From IMG/VR virus record IMGVR_UViG_3300031758_000036, positions 1 through 64,000 of that record: 64,000 nt of DNA, one strand, 5' to 3'. Position 1 is the first letter of the stretch. Every line of letters starts with the position of its first letter. This document shows positions 47,343 through 55,837 of this stretch, piece after piece. A program made the translations under genes and the position numbers. Source of the DNA: a virus. The notes under the pieces were generated by a model. It ran no database searches and was not told where the DNA came from. It saw only the letters and a program-made list of their open reading frames with translations.

Positions 47343-47612
47343 TTGCGTTTTTCTACGCGTAGCGAACGGGAAGAAGTTGAGCGTTTAATCGCAAGGGCTA
47401 AGTTTTATAGAACCCTGAGCCAACGGATGGCCTTGGAGATCGCCAGGGTTAAGGCTGAAATGGAGAAGGCTGATCCGCCAGCACAGCCAACGATAATTGA
47501 TCATCCAATAGATGACACCTTACAGACGGGTGACTCCAGGCTTCTTGGTGGAGGCATGAGTATACATGCTCCATATAGGAAAACTGAAAACATGGCTGAT
47601 CCATGGAAATGA
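47343..47612 (+). CDS. Small helical protein of the lysis region
   Basis: This 89-residue protein uses TTG 47343. Residues 5-50 form a helix or coiled coil (SEREEVERLIARAKFYRTLS). The rest is a Pro/Asp-rich, probably disordered part (DPPAQPTIIDHPIDDTLQTG). No signal peptide or lipobox is visible. It overlaps the next gene by 10 bases. Role unknown; membership in the lysis cluster is by position. Confidence 0.5.
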   Translation: MRFSTRSEREEVERLIARAKFYRTLSQRMALEIARVKAEMEKADPPAQPTIIDHPIDDTLQTGDSRLLGGGMSIHAPYRKTENMADPWK

Positions 47613-47899
47613 GCGTTCCGGACTCTTCTGTATCTCATGTAGAGATATATCACAAGCTTGGAACGCTTGAAGGTAAATTAGATGCGCTAATTACACGCAC
47701 TACTGAATACAGGACTGATCTGCAGACTGCTTTTGACCGTTTAGCAGTAATTGAAAATAGATTAGCGTGGGTAATGGGAGCCGCCGTTGTTATCAGTGCC
47801 CTTGTACCTATCATGATTAATGTTATCAGCAGTAGCTTCCACATGAAGATTGAACCGCATCAACAGGAAAGCAATATTGAATCAACTAGAAACATTTAA
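47603..47899 (+). CDS. Membrane-anchored helical protein (XhlA-like lysis accessory)
   Basis: This 98-residue protein has a coiled-coil start (HKLGTLEGKLDALITRTTEY, LQTAFDRLAVIENRLAWVMG) and one membrane helix (MGAAVVISALVPIMINVISS). The layout of coiled coil then C-terminal membrane segment matches XhlA/hemolysin-type phage lysis accessories. It lies directly before the lysin gene. Confidence 0.6.
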   Translation: MEMSVPDSSVSHVEIYHKLGTLEGKLDALITRTTEYRTDLQTAFDRLAVIENRLAWVMGAAVVISALVPIMINVISSSFHMKIEPHQQESNIESTRNI

Positions 47900-47918
47900 G
47901 GTACACTAACACGCACGA

Positions 47919-49055
47919 ATGTTGCGTATGTCTTATATCACATGGGGAGAAATTGCACGCCTTGCTGGACAGGCTGGCGCGAAGTATCCCGAATTATGCG
48001 CGGCACAATGGGCTCTGGAAAGCGCTTGGGGTACGGCAGTTAGCGGTAAGAATAATTTCTTCGGCATCAAAGGTAAGGGCACGCAAGTAAAAACAACTGA
48101 GTATGTCAACGGTATCGAAATGACCGTTGTTGACGAGTTTATGGATTTCAATAGTCCAGAAGATTGCGTTAAATATTTGATTGACAGATGGTATAAGGAT
48201 TTCAAAGATTACAAAGGTGTGAACCATGCTACCAGCAGGAACGAAGCAGCAAAGATGCTAGTAGCAGAGAACTATGCTACCGATCCAAATTATGCAAAAA
48301 AGTTAATTGACATCATGGATAAAAATAGTGTACTAAAAGATATTAAGGTGCAGCCAGATAAGGTAATCAGCCTCAGGGAGGCAGCGCGATGGTATGCAAA
48401 CCTGGAGCATCAGAATAAAGCTCTAGACAACTTGCAGGCAACACTGACTCCAGAACAGTTGCTTACTTTTGCGCAAGAGTTCAGGGCAGGAACTGTTCAA
48501 GCTAAACCCAAGTTCCCTTTGTCTGTGCCATACTTCTATCAACGTGACAGCAAAACTGGTCACGGTGAAAGATCTTGCCAGTCATCTGCCCTGGCAATGG
48601 CTATCAAATATTTGAATCCAAAATTAATCACAGATGATGATGACTACTTAAACCTTGTGTTCAGGTATGGCGATACCGTTGCTCAGTCAGCTCATCAAAA
48701 AGCCCTTGATAATTTAGGGCTAAAACATAAATTTGCGATGAATGGTTCAGAGAAGGAGCTTATCCGTATTCTTGATTTAGGGTATCCCGTACCGATTGGA
48801 ATTCTGCACAAGGGTTCAATTCAGAATCCTAGTGGTGGAGGTCACTGGATTACTGTAACTGGATATGATTCTGAGTTTTTCTATGTACATGATCCGTTCG
48901 GTGAGTTGGACTTGGTTAATGGTGGTTACCCGCTGGCTGGCCCGACTAATGGCAAACAGCAAAAATACAGCCGTAAAAATTTATTAAAAAGATGGCTTAT
49001 TAGTAACACTTCAGATGGATGGTACTGGGATCTGAGTGCCAATAGTAAGCAATGA
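47919..49055 (+). CDS. Endolysin: glucosaminidase-like plus C39-like peptidase
   Basis: This 378-residue protein has an N-terminal domain (about 10-135) of the FlgJ/glucosaminidase type: AAQWALESAWGTAVSGKNNF with probable catalytic E34. A helical linker (about 150-195) follows. The C-terminal domain (200-335) is papain-like C39-type: SVPYFYQRDSKTGHGERSCQ with C220, GGGHWITVTGYD with H309, and HDPFG with D325. No signal peptide is seen, so it depends on a holin. ATG 47928 is an alternative start. It cuts the host cell wall at the end of infection. Confidence 0.85.
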   Translation: MLRMSYITWGEIARLAGQAGAKYPELCAAQWALESAWGTAVSGKNNFFGIKGKGTQVKTTEYVNGIEMTVVDEFMDFNSPEDCVKYLIDRWYKDFKDYKGVNHATSRNEAAKMLVAENYATDPNYAKKLIDIMDKNSVLKDIKVQPDKVISLREAARWYANLEHQNKALDNLQATLTPEQLLTFAQEFRAGTVQAKPKFPLSVPYFYQRDSKTGHGERSCQSSALAMAIKYLNPKLITDDDDYLNLVFRYGDTVAQSAHQKALDNLGLKHKFAMNGSEKELIRILDLGYPVPIGILHKGSIQNPSGGGHWITVTGYDSEFFYVHDPFGELDLVNGGYPLAGPTNGKQQKYSRKNLLKRWLISNTSDGWYWDLSANSKQ

Positions 49056-49267
49056 AACGTCAATCAATCCTGCCATTTTTACCTGGATACATGTTCGATG
49101 GGGATCGTCTAGTATCCACTGGTACAGCCCTGCCTCCGACACAGCACATTCACCCAGAGACGGGTGAGATACTATATTATGTCCGTCCCATCTTCAGGTA
49201 TGGCGGATCATATGTTGGTATGTATATCAGGCACAAGGGAATCGTAGACTGGCTTAATAATAATTAG
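49052..49267 (+). CDS. Small hypothetical protein after the lysin
   Basis: This 71-residue protein starts MKRQSILPFLPGYMFDGDRL and ends MYIRHKGIVDWLNNN, strand-rich with aromatic residues. The start overlaps the lysin stop (ATGA) and the stop overlaps the end of the convergent gene at 49264. Function unknown. Confidence 0.55.
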   Translation: MKRQSILPFLPGYMFDGDRLVSTGTALPPTQHIHPETGEILYYVRPIFRYGGSYVGMYIRHKGIVDWLNNN

Positions 49268-49728
49268 TCGTCGAGATCAATCGGCTCATCATCTTCCATC
49301 TCATCATCTGAATCCGCTGCCATATAGGACAGCCCAGGGATGCTTTCGACGATGGCCCTCATGTAGTCATGAATGCGGTCTTTGTCCCATTCGCATTCGT
49401 GATATAGTTTTGTGCTAAGCTCGTTCAATGCTAGAGAATGATTGGTGGTCCATGATTTATTAAATAATGCATCTTCTTTTACCTTGGTGACACTCATCAG
49501 TATTTCCAATTCGTTATTAAGTGATTTCTGGTCTATTACCATCTCAGCGTGGCCAACCCGGTCTCTATTCACCAGCCATAGCGACAATTTAAAAACGTTA
49601 GCTACAAATGTTACTAACGAATCAGCGATGTTTGTTTGAATGTCGATAAAAAATGTAAAGATTACCTGTAATCCAAATATCAGGTTTTCACCCATGTCAG
49701 CGATCAATTCAAACAGTATATTTTTCAT
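49264..49728 (-). CDS. Hypothetical protein with a hydrophobic N-terminus
   Basis: This 154-residue protein has an N-terminal region (residues 1-55, MKNILFELIADMGENLIFGL) that is amphipathic-hydrophobic and could be membrane-associated. The C-terminus is strongly acidic (DSDDEMEDDEPIDLDD). It overlaps the helicase gene stop by four bases and is the last gene of the leftward replication operon. Function unknown. Confidence 0.55.
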   Translation of the reverse strand: MKNILFELIADMGENLIFGLQVIFTFFIDIQTNIADSLVTFVANVFKLSLWLVNRDRVGHAEMVIDQKSLNNELEILMSVTKVKEDALFNKSWTTNHSLALNELSTKLYHECEWDKDRIHDYMRAIVESIPGLSYMAADSDDEMEDDEPIDLDD

Positions 49729-51506
49729 CGCTTGGTCCGGGAGCTTTTGATCACATCAATATTCTGCATGGTATCGTCGTTCTTCAGGCTTGCCGTCTGG
49801 TAATCCAATTGTATTAGCGACATGTCGACAAACCCTTGAACAGTGGTGATTTGTTCATTCGGTGGCGCACCTTCCCAGAAAGCTTGCCTGCCGCGTACCT
49901 TAGAATGCCAAACCTCTAGTTTTCGGTCAGACGGTTCTCCTTCCTTTTGTTTTTGCTTTCGGACGAGCCAGACAACATGGGACACATGCGATAGAGCATC
50001 GGTACCACGTATCTGGTCAAGTTCTGGTGGCTTTGGTTGGGCTTTGACATCATCTTGCTCGCGCTTAATGCCAACCGTATTCATTTGCGCTAACACGAAC
50101 AGATCGATGTCCAGCTCCTTGGCTGCCGTCATTAACTTGTAAGCCCTCTCCTCAAGCATTGCTGCGCCATCCCTGGCGGCATTCTTGTGCCTGGACAGGA
50201 CATGGAAGTGATCCAATACGACAGCCCTCAGCTCTGGGTTCTTCGCTTTCATTGTACGCATTGAATTAACAACGGTATCAACGCAAGCACCCCACGGCGC
50301 TTCAATGATCAGTTTCCCGCCAGATTCTTGATACTTGAATGCCAATGTTCCAAGTAAGTTTGTAACTTTTTCTTTGTCTTCAATACTGGGCACAAGTAGC
50401 TCGCCAACAGTAACGTAACCTATCCTGTCGGTACTTGAACGCCAGTGATATCCATGCTTTGCCAATACCTTTCTGCTGAGTGAGGCAAGCAAACGTGCTT
50501 CTATTTGAGCGTAATCAAGCTCTGCTGATATGAACCCAACTGATAAACCTTTACTACATAACGCTGTTGCTATTTGGCAGCCCAGAGCAGTTTTCCCAAC
50601 ACTGGTCCTGGCAGCCAGGGTGAACAAGCGGCCGCCACAAGCTTGGTTCATCCTAGGGAAGGAAACGCCGCCCTCAATGTCCAGGTCGATTGCGTCTATG
50701 CCCGTAGATGCAGGCCTGTTCACCTCAGAGTAATTCATTACCCTATCGATCCAGTTCTGGCGTTGCACACCAGGATCACCAATAATGACATCCAGCAGTC
50801 CGATCGACTGGCCCTGGTTGCCGATGGTGCCACGCATCATTCCGACGCCTTCCATGGCACGTTGTTGCAGGTATTCCAATGCCTCTTCAAGCTTTGTATC
50901 TGCCTTGATGTTTTGCTTGGCATTATGCAATGTCTCTAAGTACAATGCACGCACCCTGACCTGTTTCAGTACGTCAAGAGCTGTATCCCATTCGGTTTTC
51001 ACATCGCCGTATGATTCAAGTACGTCTGGTTCCGAAAGTTCCGTAATGGTCTGATTGAAGTCAATTATGGATACACTTCGTGACGCATTGTTTAAATTAG
51101 TGTAACTTGCAATCAAGGATTCTCTCGATATCAATTGGTTGGATCGCTGTCCGATAAAAGTTAGATCAATTTCCTTTGCGATAGCACGAAATCTATCGTC
51201 GGACCACAGGGACAGTGGGACCAGTTGACCATGACCGATTCCAAAACCAGTCCTGAGTTCACCCCATAGCTCTCTGGCCAGCCCAGCAGGGGACGCCAGG
51301 GTGCGACCAAGGACGATAGCTTCTTGGGTCAGGGTATCCTCCCTGTCCTGAACGCTTGTTGGCTGCAACTTGTCAACAATCCGAGCAACATCCATTGCTC
51401 GTTCGATTGCCGGCTGATTGCAGCCAGTAATCTTTTCTCCATCGGTTTCAAGCAGCCCGAGATCAACTGCCTTTTGCAAGTAGAAGGGTAATGTCACGGC
51501 TATCAA
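49725..51506 (-). CDS. Replicative DNA helicase, DnaB type
   Basis: This 593-residue protein has a helical N-terminal domain (to about 250) and a RecA-like C-domain. Walker A is AARTSVGKTALG (298-309), followed by VGFISAELD. Walker B is in RAVVLDHFHVL, the sensor is LAQMN, and the C-terminal part has IRGTDALSHVSHVVWLVRK and WHSKVRGR. It unwinds DNA at the replication fork and should work with the primase at 62692 and SSB at 54946. The start overlaps the stop of the upstream gene (ATGA type), and the gene is longer than typical DnaB (about 450), mostly in the N-terminal part. Confidence 0.9.
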   Translation of the reverse strand: MIAVTLPFYLQKAVDLGLLETDGEKITGCNQPAIERAMDVARIVDKLQPTSVQDREDTLTQEAIVLGRTLASPAGLARELWGELRTGFGIGHGQLVPLSLWSDDRFRAIAKEIDLTFIGQRSNQLISRESLIASYTNLNNASRSVSIIDFNQTITELSEPDVLESYGDVKTEWDTALDVLKQVRVRALYLETLHNAKQNIKADTKLEEALEYLQQRAMEGVGMMRGTIGNQGQSIGLLDVIIGDPGVQRQNWIDRVMNYSEVNRPASTGIDAIDLDIEGGVSFPRMNQACGGRLFTLAARTSVGKTALGCQIATALCSKGLSVGFISAELDYAQIEARLLASLSRKVLAKHGYHWRSSTDRIGYVTVGELLVPSIEDKEKVTNLLGTLAFKYQESGGKLIIEAPWGACVDTVVNSMRTMKAKNPELRAVVLDHFHVLSRHKNAARDGAAMLEERAYKLMTAAKELDIDLFVLAQMNTVGIKREQDDVKAQPKPPELDQIRGTDALSHVSHVVWLVRKQKQKEGEPSDRKLEVWHSKVRGRQAFWEGAPPNEQITTVQGFVDMSLIQLDYQTASLKNDDTMQNIDVIKSSRTKR

Positions 51507-52627
51507 CCAATCTCGTCATCATAAATCCAGAAACGCTGTCTGCTTGTTTCTGGTTCTGGTACATCTGTCGGCCATGAACTTAACTGATACTTCATCCTGA
51601 ATCGTGCCGGGTCAAATCCAGCGTTCCTGATTTCCATTTCTGTTTGAGTAATTCTGTCGGTTAATGTGCTTACACTGTCGGGATCATTGCGTGTCATGTT
51701 ATAATACATGTAATGAAGGTTGTCATATTCATCTATTGATTTCCTGAGAGTTGCCGGTATAACAGTTTCGTCTTGTCGATCTTCTTCTTTTACTGCTCGC
51801 GACTTATCGTAGTTTAGCCCTTCGTTGTACAAGTCGTGAACATTTTGATACTTTTTGGTTTGTGGTTGACCAAGTCCAGTTATACTCTGCAGTGTTTTAC
51901 TGGTGTTCTGTTTTGACCAGAATGGTGAATGATCGACCCCTGCTTTTAATACCGCAAAAAAGTTATCGTAATCATGCGGCGTAACGCCAAGAGCGGATAT
52001 ATGCAAATCAACGGCTTTCAGTAATTGAGCGCTGAGGCGATTGATCTTGGAGTAGTTAGCTGGCCGATACTTATTCCACGCATCTGTCGCATCATCAAAA
52101 TAGTTGATAACTTCCTTGGGCTTGCGCTCCTTCTTGACAGGTTCCTCGTAGGGGCCAAGTAAAGACTCTTCTACTATACGCCTGGATTCATCATCTATCT
52201 TCCTCAGTTTACGAAGTATCGGCACAGGATCGTGCACTATGATATGCTCAGTAGTTCCAGATATCAAGCCAAGTTCTCTAAGTTCAACCATACAACGGAC
52301 TCTAGTGTTTCTGTGTATGCCTATTCTTCTGTCCAGAACTGATTTATCGATTGGGCCAAATTTAGATTGATTAGCTAAAACAATCCACAGCAACTTACTA
52401 TTTGCGGTTAGATCATCGCAAAGCAATAGTTCGTATGGCGCCTTGGCATAGACCTTGGGCTCCCAGTCAGTGTCTTTAGAGACGGCGATCTTCACGGGAC
52501 ATGGGAGGAACGGTCTCACCTTAGCGAGGGCAGCGGTGGTGGCAACCGATACCCGGTTAACTTTTGTTGCAGCAATCTGCTGATTTTTGCAGCGCTCGCA
52601 CTGTTTTGCAGCAAAATCACGCTGCAT
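51503..52627 (-). CDS. Winged-helix protein, possible replication initiator or helicase loader
   Basis: This 374-residue protein has CERCKNQQ near the N-terminus. A winged-helix pattern follows at about 75-130 (LTANSKLLWIVLANQSKFGP, LDRRIGIHRNTRVRCMVELR, ELGLISG), typical of phage initiator/DnaD-like proteins. The remainder is helical with many charged residues. It is transcribed together with the helicase. GCTGC-type inverted repeats lie at its 5' end and upstream (52585-52716), so it may bind there. Function is inferred from fold pattern and operon. Confidence 0.6.
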   Translation of the reverse strand: MQRDFAAKQCERCKNQQIAATKVNRVSVATTAALAKVRPFLPCPVKIAVSKDTDWEPKVYAKAPYELLLCDDLTANSKLLWIVLANQSKFGPIDKSVLDRRIGIHRNTRVRCMVELRELGLISGTTEHIIVHDPVPILRKLRKIDDESRRIVEESLLGPYEEPVKKERKPKEVINYFDDATDAWNKYRPANYSKINRLSAQLLKAVDLHISALGVTPHDYDNFFAVLKAGVDHSPFWSKQNTSKTLQSITGLGQPQTKKYQNVHDLYNEGLNYDKSRAVKEEDRQDETVIPATLRKSIDEYDNLHYMYYNMTRNDPDSVSTLTDRITQTEMEIRNAGFDPARFRMKYQLSSWPTDVPEPETSRQRFWIYDDEIG

Positions 52628-52716
52628 TTTTGTGCAAGGTCACGCTGCGAAATTCAGCACGCACGCTGCAAAATGCACATCGGTCGGTCCAGGTTACGCT
52701 GCAAAACGCAGCACAT
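52585..52716. repeat. GCTGC inverted-repeat cluster upstream of the winged-helix gene
   Basis: Repeats of the type YACGCTGCAAAATGCAGC occur at 52617-52637 (CACGCTGCATTTTTGTGCA), 52641-52660 (CACGCTGCGAAATTCAGCAC), 52662-52680 (CACGCTGCAAAATGCACAT) and 52695-52716 (TACGCTGCAAAACGCAGCAC). Two reverse TTTTGCAGC copies lie in the first codons of the gene (52586-52612). Four of them are spaced about 20-34 bp. They could be binding sites for the neighbouring protein, for autoregulation or as an origin. Confidence 0.7.
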
Positions 52717-52795
52717 AAAAGAGTACTCTTAGCTTTAAGCTAGTTATCTACGGTTTATGGTTTTACTCTCTTAAAAAAAAGAATAATAAAAAACT
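52628..52795. other. Divergent intergenic region (168 bases)
   Basis: It separates the leftward replication operon from the rightward DNA-processing operon. It contains three of the GCTGC repeats and, to the right, an AT-rich stretch (TTTATGGTTTTACTCTCTTAAAAAAAAG) before ATG 52796. Promoters for both operons are expected here; I see no clean sigma70 box. Confidence 0.5.
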
Positions 52796-53197
52796 ATGAA
52801 AAAGAAGGCGCGGTGCGCCAGGAGGTGGTTATGGTGGTTAGGGATGGACCAACCCATCGGAATGAGACGGAAGAAACCCCTGACACCGACAGAGCAGATC
52901 CGGCTCGACGAGGGCTGGGAAGAGATGGGCGAGTCCATTGCCGCGACGATCCTGGTCGGCGGCCGCACCGCCCAATGGGCCTGGGACTTGCTTGGTCCGC
53001 TAGGCTTGTACAAGCGTTGGATGATCGACCTGTGGCTGGAACGGTATCGCCAGGAACACCCAGAGGTCGACCGCCCTGTCGGCGAGAGGGCTGATCAGCT
53101 CAACCTCAAGCGAAAAGCTTCCAAGAGATCTGTTTTCACCAAGAAAGAGCAGATCCAGGAAGCTTTAAAAATGCTTAACGAACGAACTAATCACTAA
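52796..53197 (+). CDS. Hypothetical basic Trp-rich protein
   Basis: This 133-residue protein starts MKKKARCARRWLWWLGMDQP. It has an AAATILVGGRTAQWAWDLLG segment, KRWMIDLWLERYRQEH and a basic helical end. It is the first gene rightward of the divergent region and is separated from the annealing protein by a short gap. It could be a DNA-binding early protein; no family is recognised. Confidence 0.55.
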   Translation: MKKKARCARRWLWWLGMDQPIGMRRKKPLTPTEQIRLDEGWEEMGESIAATILVGGRTAQWAWDLLGPLGLYKRWMIDLWLERYRQEHPEVDRPVGERADQLNLKRKASKRSVFTKKEQIQEALKMLNERTNH

Positions 53198-53221
53198 ACT
53201 GCGTTATCAAGTAATCCGACC

Positions 53222-53947
53222 ATGCCCGATTCAATCCCTAATCTCGCCGGCATTGCAACCAAAGATCTGGTTGAAACTATTGGCGGCGGTAGTTTTAAGG
53301 CTAGTTACATCAACTGGGCTCGGACCTTTAACCTGCTGCATGAGCATGCACCCGGTTGGTGCCTTGAGATCATGACTGCGCCCGATGGAGGCCAGGTCTT
53401 TCGTGCTCCTGGTAACGGCGGTTACCTGATGCTGCGCTTCGTTCATTTGGACGGGACTGTGCTACCAGAAGTCCCCCAAGCAATCATGGACACCCGTAAC
53501 CAGCCGATTGCTTTCGATAAGATCAGCGCCCGTGATGTGACAGACACTCATCGTCGCGGTGGCTGCATGGCGGCTGCTATGACATTTGGCTTGGCACATG
53601 AGCTGTGGGCCAAGATGCCACTGGAGAGCGGCTACGCGGGCCAGGAGGCTGCTGGGGTAGCAGTGGCGCCACCGGCCTCCACAGGCGCCTCCAAGGCCCC
53701 TCTGCAGGTTGATCCGCAGCCAACCATGGAAGACTTCCTGGAGGCCTGTCTGGGGAAAGGATTGACCACTCTGGCTGCTGACAAATTGATTAATGTGATC
53801 GGTGACAATTATGCAGGCGCGTTGAAGACACTTGCCAGCAAAACGCCTGAATGGATTGCTGAGCAAAACGCTCAAGCCGAACCCGCCCCAAAGCCCGCGA
53901 AGACCACAGCGAAGAAGTCGACGAAACCGGACCCGAGCGACTATTAA
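53222..53947 (+). CDS. Probable single-strand annealing protein (DUF1071/Sak-like)
   Basis: This 241-residue protein has residues 25-150 that follow the DUF1071 pattern: SFKASYINWARTFNLLHEHA, CLEIMTAPDGGQVFRAPGNG, GYLMLRFVHLDGTVLPEVPQ, and DVTDTHRRGGCMAAAMTFGL with its conserved R-x-x-x-x-A-x-x-x-x-L. The C-terminus is an Ala/Pro/Lys linker. Such proteins anneal single strands in phage recombination. Neighbours (SSB, RecE-like nuclease, RusA-like resolvase) support it. The 3' end also carries a possible -1 frameshift site (see 53893). Confidence 0.6.
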   Translation: MPDSIPNLAGIATKDLVETIGGGSFKASYINWARTFNLLHEHAPGWCLEIMTAPDGGQVFRAPGNGGYLMLRFVHLDGTVLPEVPQAIMDTRNQPIAFDKISARDVTDTHRRGGCMAAAMTFGLAHELWAKMPLESGYAGQEAAGVAVAPPASTGASKAPLQVDPQPTMEDFLEACLGKGLTTLAADKLINVIGDNYAGALKTLASKTPEWIAEQNAQAEPAPKPAKTTAKKSTKPDPSDY

Positions 53948-54078
53948 ACAAAAATGAATTTCCCAGGCTCCTTGATCCGCAAGATCAACCTGCTGTCCCA
54001 TTTATCGATTGGGCTACGTCCAGGTTTGCTGAGGCTTTCAGCGGAGCTATCATAAGAAACTATGAAGGGCCTGTCTAA
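53893..54078 (+). CDS. Possible -1 frameshift extension of the annealing protein
   Basis: The -1 frame relative to the gene at 53222 is open from 53863 to TAA at 54076-54078 and has no usable start codon. It reads AREDHSEEVDETGPERLLNK, then NEFPRLLDPQDQPAVPFIDW and ATSRFAEAFSGAIIRNYEGP. C CCA AAG (53887-53893) in the zero frame fits the X XXY YYZ rule and would shift into this frame, giving about 285 residues. The text looks protein-like but there is no homology or expression evidence. Confidence 0.35.
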   Translation, partial: AREDHSEEVDETGPERLLNKNEFPRLLDPQDQPAVPFIDWATSRFAEAFSGAIIRNYEGPV

Positions 54079-54086
54079 GGCCCTTT
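54066..54086 (+). terminator. Terminator before the sigma factor gene
   Basis: AGGGCCTGTCTAAGGCCC followed by TTTTATC. It overlaps the stop of the frameshift extension and separates the sigma gene from the annealing protein gene. Confidence 0.75.
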
Positions 54087-54119
54087 TATCGTCTAACCTG
54101 AATTGACTTTCAGCAGGCC

Positions 54120-54920
54120 ATGGCTCCCATTATCACAACGGACGAAATCACGTTTTGGATGAATGCAGCGGGAAGCAAGCCAATTCTGTCCAAGGATGAA
54201 GTCTGCTTAATTGCACGTAAGATTCGCTCCTCCGAGCCTGGCAGTTTAGCCTATAAGCGTTGTGTGAATAAATTGGTTGCACACAACCTGAGATTGGTTA
54301 TTCGATCTGTTCATTTGCATATGGGCAGTAAAACACGCAAGAATTGGGGCGGCGTCGAAACACTTGACTTTCTCCAGGCCGGTGCGCTAGGGCTAATCAG
54401 AGCGGCAGAAAAATATGATCCTGAGATGGGATATACGTTTGCTACATACGCAACGTTCTGGATTCGTTCCGCCATTGGTCGATATGGGATTAAGGCATCC
54501 AGCATCTTTCACATACCAGAGAACGCGTGCAGAGATGCTTATGCTTTTGAGAAGCATGGATTTATCAGGAAGAAGTCAAAAGAAGAAAGTATGCATCTGA
54601 CGCAAATGGTGCGTTCGGCACAGTCCGCTATTTCGATTGATGCTCCAATAAGAGAAAACGCCGACATATCCATTGTCGACGCAATTGAAAGCACTTATGC
54701 CCCGCCCCATTCAGGCCAGGGCCGCTTCTCCCCAGAAATGGAGGAAGCTATGAAGATCGCTAATCTGACAGCAGATCAAGTCCTGATTTTGGAATGGACT
54801 TTTATTGATGAAATGAAAGTCAAAGACATTATTAAAATGACGGACATGACCAAGAATCAGGTCTGCCACCTCCGCAAAACCGCTCTGCATAAGCTCAAGT
54901 TAGCAATGGTTGCGGTATAA
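54120..54920 (+). CDS. RNA polymerase sigma factor, sigma70-like
   Basis: This 266-residue protein has region 2 visible as NKLVAHNLRLVIRSVHLHMG, ETLDFLQAGALGLIRAAEKY and DPEMGYTFATYATFWIRSAI. The acidic-aromatic DPEMGYTFATYATFWIR is the classic -10 recognition and core-binding helix. Region 4 is LTADQVLILEWTFIDEMKVK to NQVCHLRKTALHKLK, a helix-turn-helix for the -35 box. Region 3 is short. Such a factor would redirect host RNA polymerase to phage genes. A second sigma-like gene lies at 62007. Confidence 0.85.
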   Translation: MAPIITTDEITFWMNAAGSKPILSKDEVCLIARKIRSSEPGSLAYKRCVNKLVAHNLRLVIRSVHLHMGSKTRKNWGGVETLDFLQAGALGLIRAAEKYDPEMGYTFATYATFWIRSAIGRYGIKASSIFHIPENACRDAYAFEKHGFIRKKSKEESMHLTQMVRSAQSAISIDAPIRENADISIVDAIESTYAPPHSGQGRFSPEMEEAMKIANLTADQVLILEWTFIDEMKVKDIIKMTDMTKNQVCHLRKTALHKLKLAMVAV

Positions 54921-54945
54921 TGTATTGTAAACCCTAACGGGAACA

Positions 54946-55299
54946 ATGGCTACTATTAGTATTGCAGGTACTGTGACCGGTCGACCCGGAGAGTCTCCTG
55001 TCACCGTAAAAACTTTTGAAAACGGCGATAGCGTTGCTAGCTTCTCTGTGGCAGATCGGGCATATGTCTATTCTAAGCCCGGTTCGGAACGCCAGGGACA
55101 ATTCTATCGTTGTGAAGTGCGTGGTAAGGCCGCTGAAATCGTAATCGAACGCATCAAACGCGGCGACAAGGTCGGCGTGTCTGGGCAGCTCATTCAGCGA
55201 ATGTCTAACGAGAAACTGTTTCTTGATGTAAAAAATGCATCGGTTACGTTCCTTGAAGATAACCCGAATCGACCCCAAGGGGGCGAAGTGCCTTTCTAA
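54946..55299 (+). CDS. Single-stranded DNA-binding protein
   Basis: This 117-residue OB-fold protein starts MATISIAGTVTGRPGESPVT. It contains FENGDSVASFSVADRAYVYS, RCEVRGKAAEIVIERIKRGD, KVGVSGQL and the tip GGEVPF, which resembles the usual acidic C-terminal tip. It should coat single strands at replication forks and recombination intermediates and bind partner proteins through its tip. It is encoded 26 bases after the sigma factor. Confidence 0.85.
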   Translation: MATISIAGTVTGRPGESPVTVKTFENGDSVASFSVADRAYVYSKPGSERQGQFYRCEVRGKAAEIVIERIKRGDKVGVSGQLIQRMSNEKLFLDVKNASVTFLEDNPNRPQGGEVPF

Positions 55300-55321
55300 G
55301 GCACCCTAGACTTAAACAAGG

Positions 55322-55347
55322 ACGGCCAGGCGCATGCTTGGCCGTTT
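55322..55347 (+). terminator. Hairpin after the SSB gene
   Basis: ACGGCCAGGCGCATGCTTGG CCGT, with seven-base arms ACGGCCA and TGGCCGT, followed by TTCTATTC. The T-run is short, so termination may be partial and allow read-through to the downstream genes. Confidence 0.6.
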
Positions 55348-55367
55348 CTATTCTTGGGTCACGGGCA

Positions 55368-55829
55368 ATGGTGAATTGTTTAAGAATTGACGAGATTGCT
55401 CCAGGTGCGTGCGGTCTTCTGATTGACGAGATGCCGCTCCTAACCGTGTCGCATGTCAAGCCGTACATTGTTGCGGTATTACTGCATAGGGGCGCTGTGC
55501 GGGTTACAGAGGTCACTCCTGGCCTTGTGCCGCACTGCAGCCCGTCAGACCTAAAGGTAGGCGGCTGGGATCCTTTTGAAGAGGATTACTGCGAAGAAAT
55601 TACCAGGATGGAAAAAGTCGTAGAAGACGCTCTTGGTGAGTTCGTTTCAGATGGATTGCTTCGCTATAATGAAGAGCAAGATCTGTGGGTGCTGACTGCT
55701 GATCGTTTGCCGACGATAGTTTCTTGGGTTACCTCCCTTGGCGCAAAGTTGCCCCAGCATCTTTCGCTTGAACTTAGTCGGCAGCAATCAAATCGGATAC
55801 CCGACTATATTGAGTATCATTCGGCTTAA
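55368..55829 (+). CDS. Hypothetical protein of the recombination operon
   Basis: This 153-residue protein starts MVNCLRIDEIAPGACGLLID. It continues PLLTVSHVKPYIVAVLLHRG with an acidic helical C-half. ATG 55368 was preferred over a TTG at 55338, which lies inside the hairpin. No family is recognised. Confidence 0.55.
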   Translation: MVNCLRIDEIAPGACGLLIDEMPLLTVSHVKPYIVAVLLHRGAVRVTEVTPGLVPHCSPSDLKVGGWDPFEEDYCEEITRMEKVVEDALGEFVSDGLLRYNEEQDLWVLTADRLPTIVSWVTSLGAKLPQHLSLELSRQQSNRIPDYIEYHSA

Positions 55830-55837
55830 TTGCGCAA

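Noticed and set aside
53954-54055. 33-codon zero-frame ORF MNFPGSLIRK after the annealing protein gene
   Set aside because: The overlapping -1 frame is more protein-like. This short frame has no ribosome site, so it was not called, though neither reading is proven.
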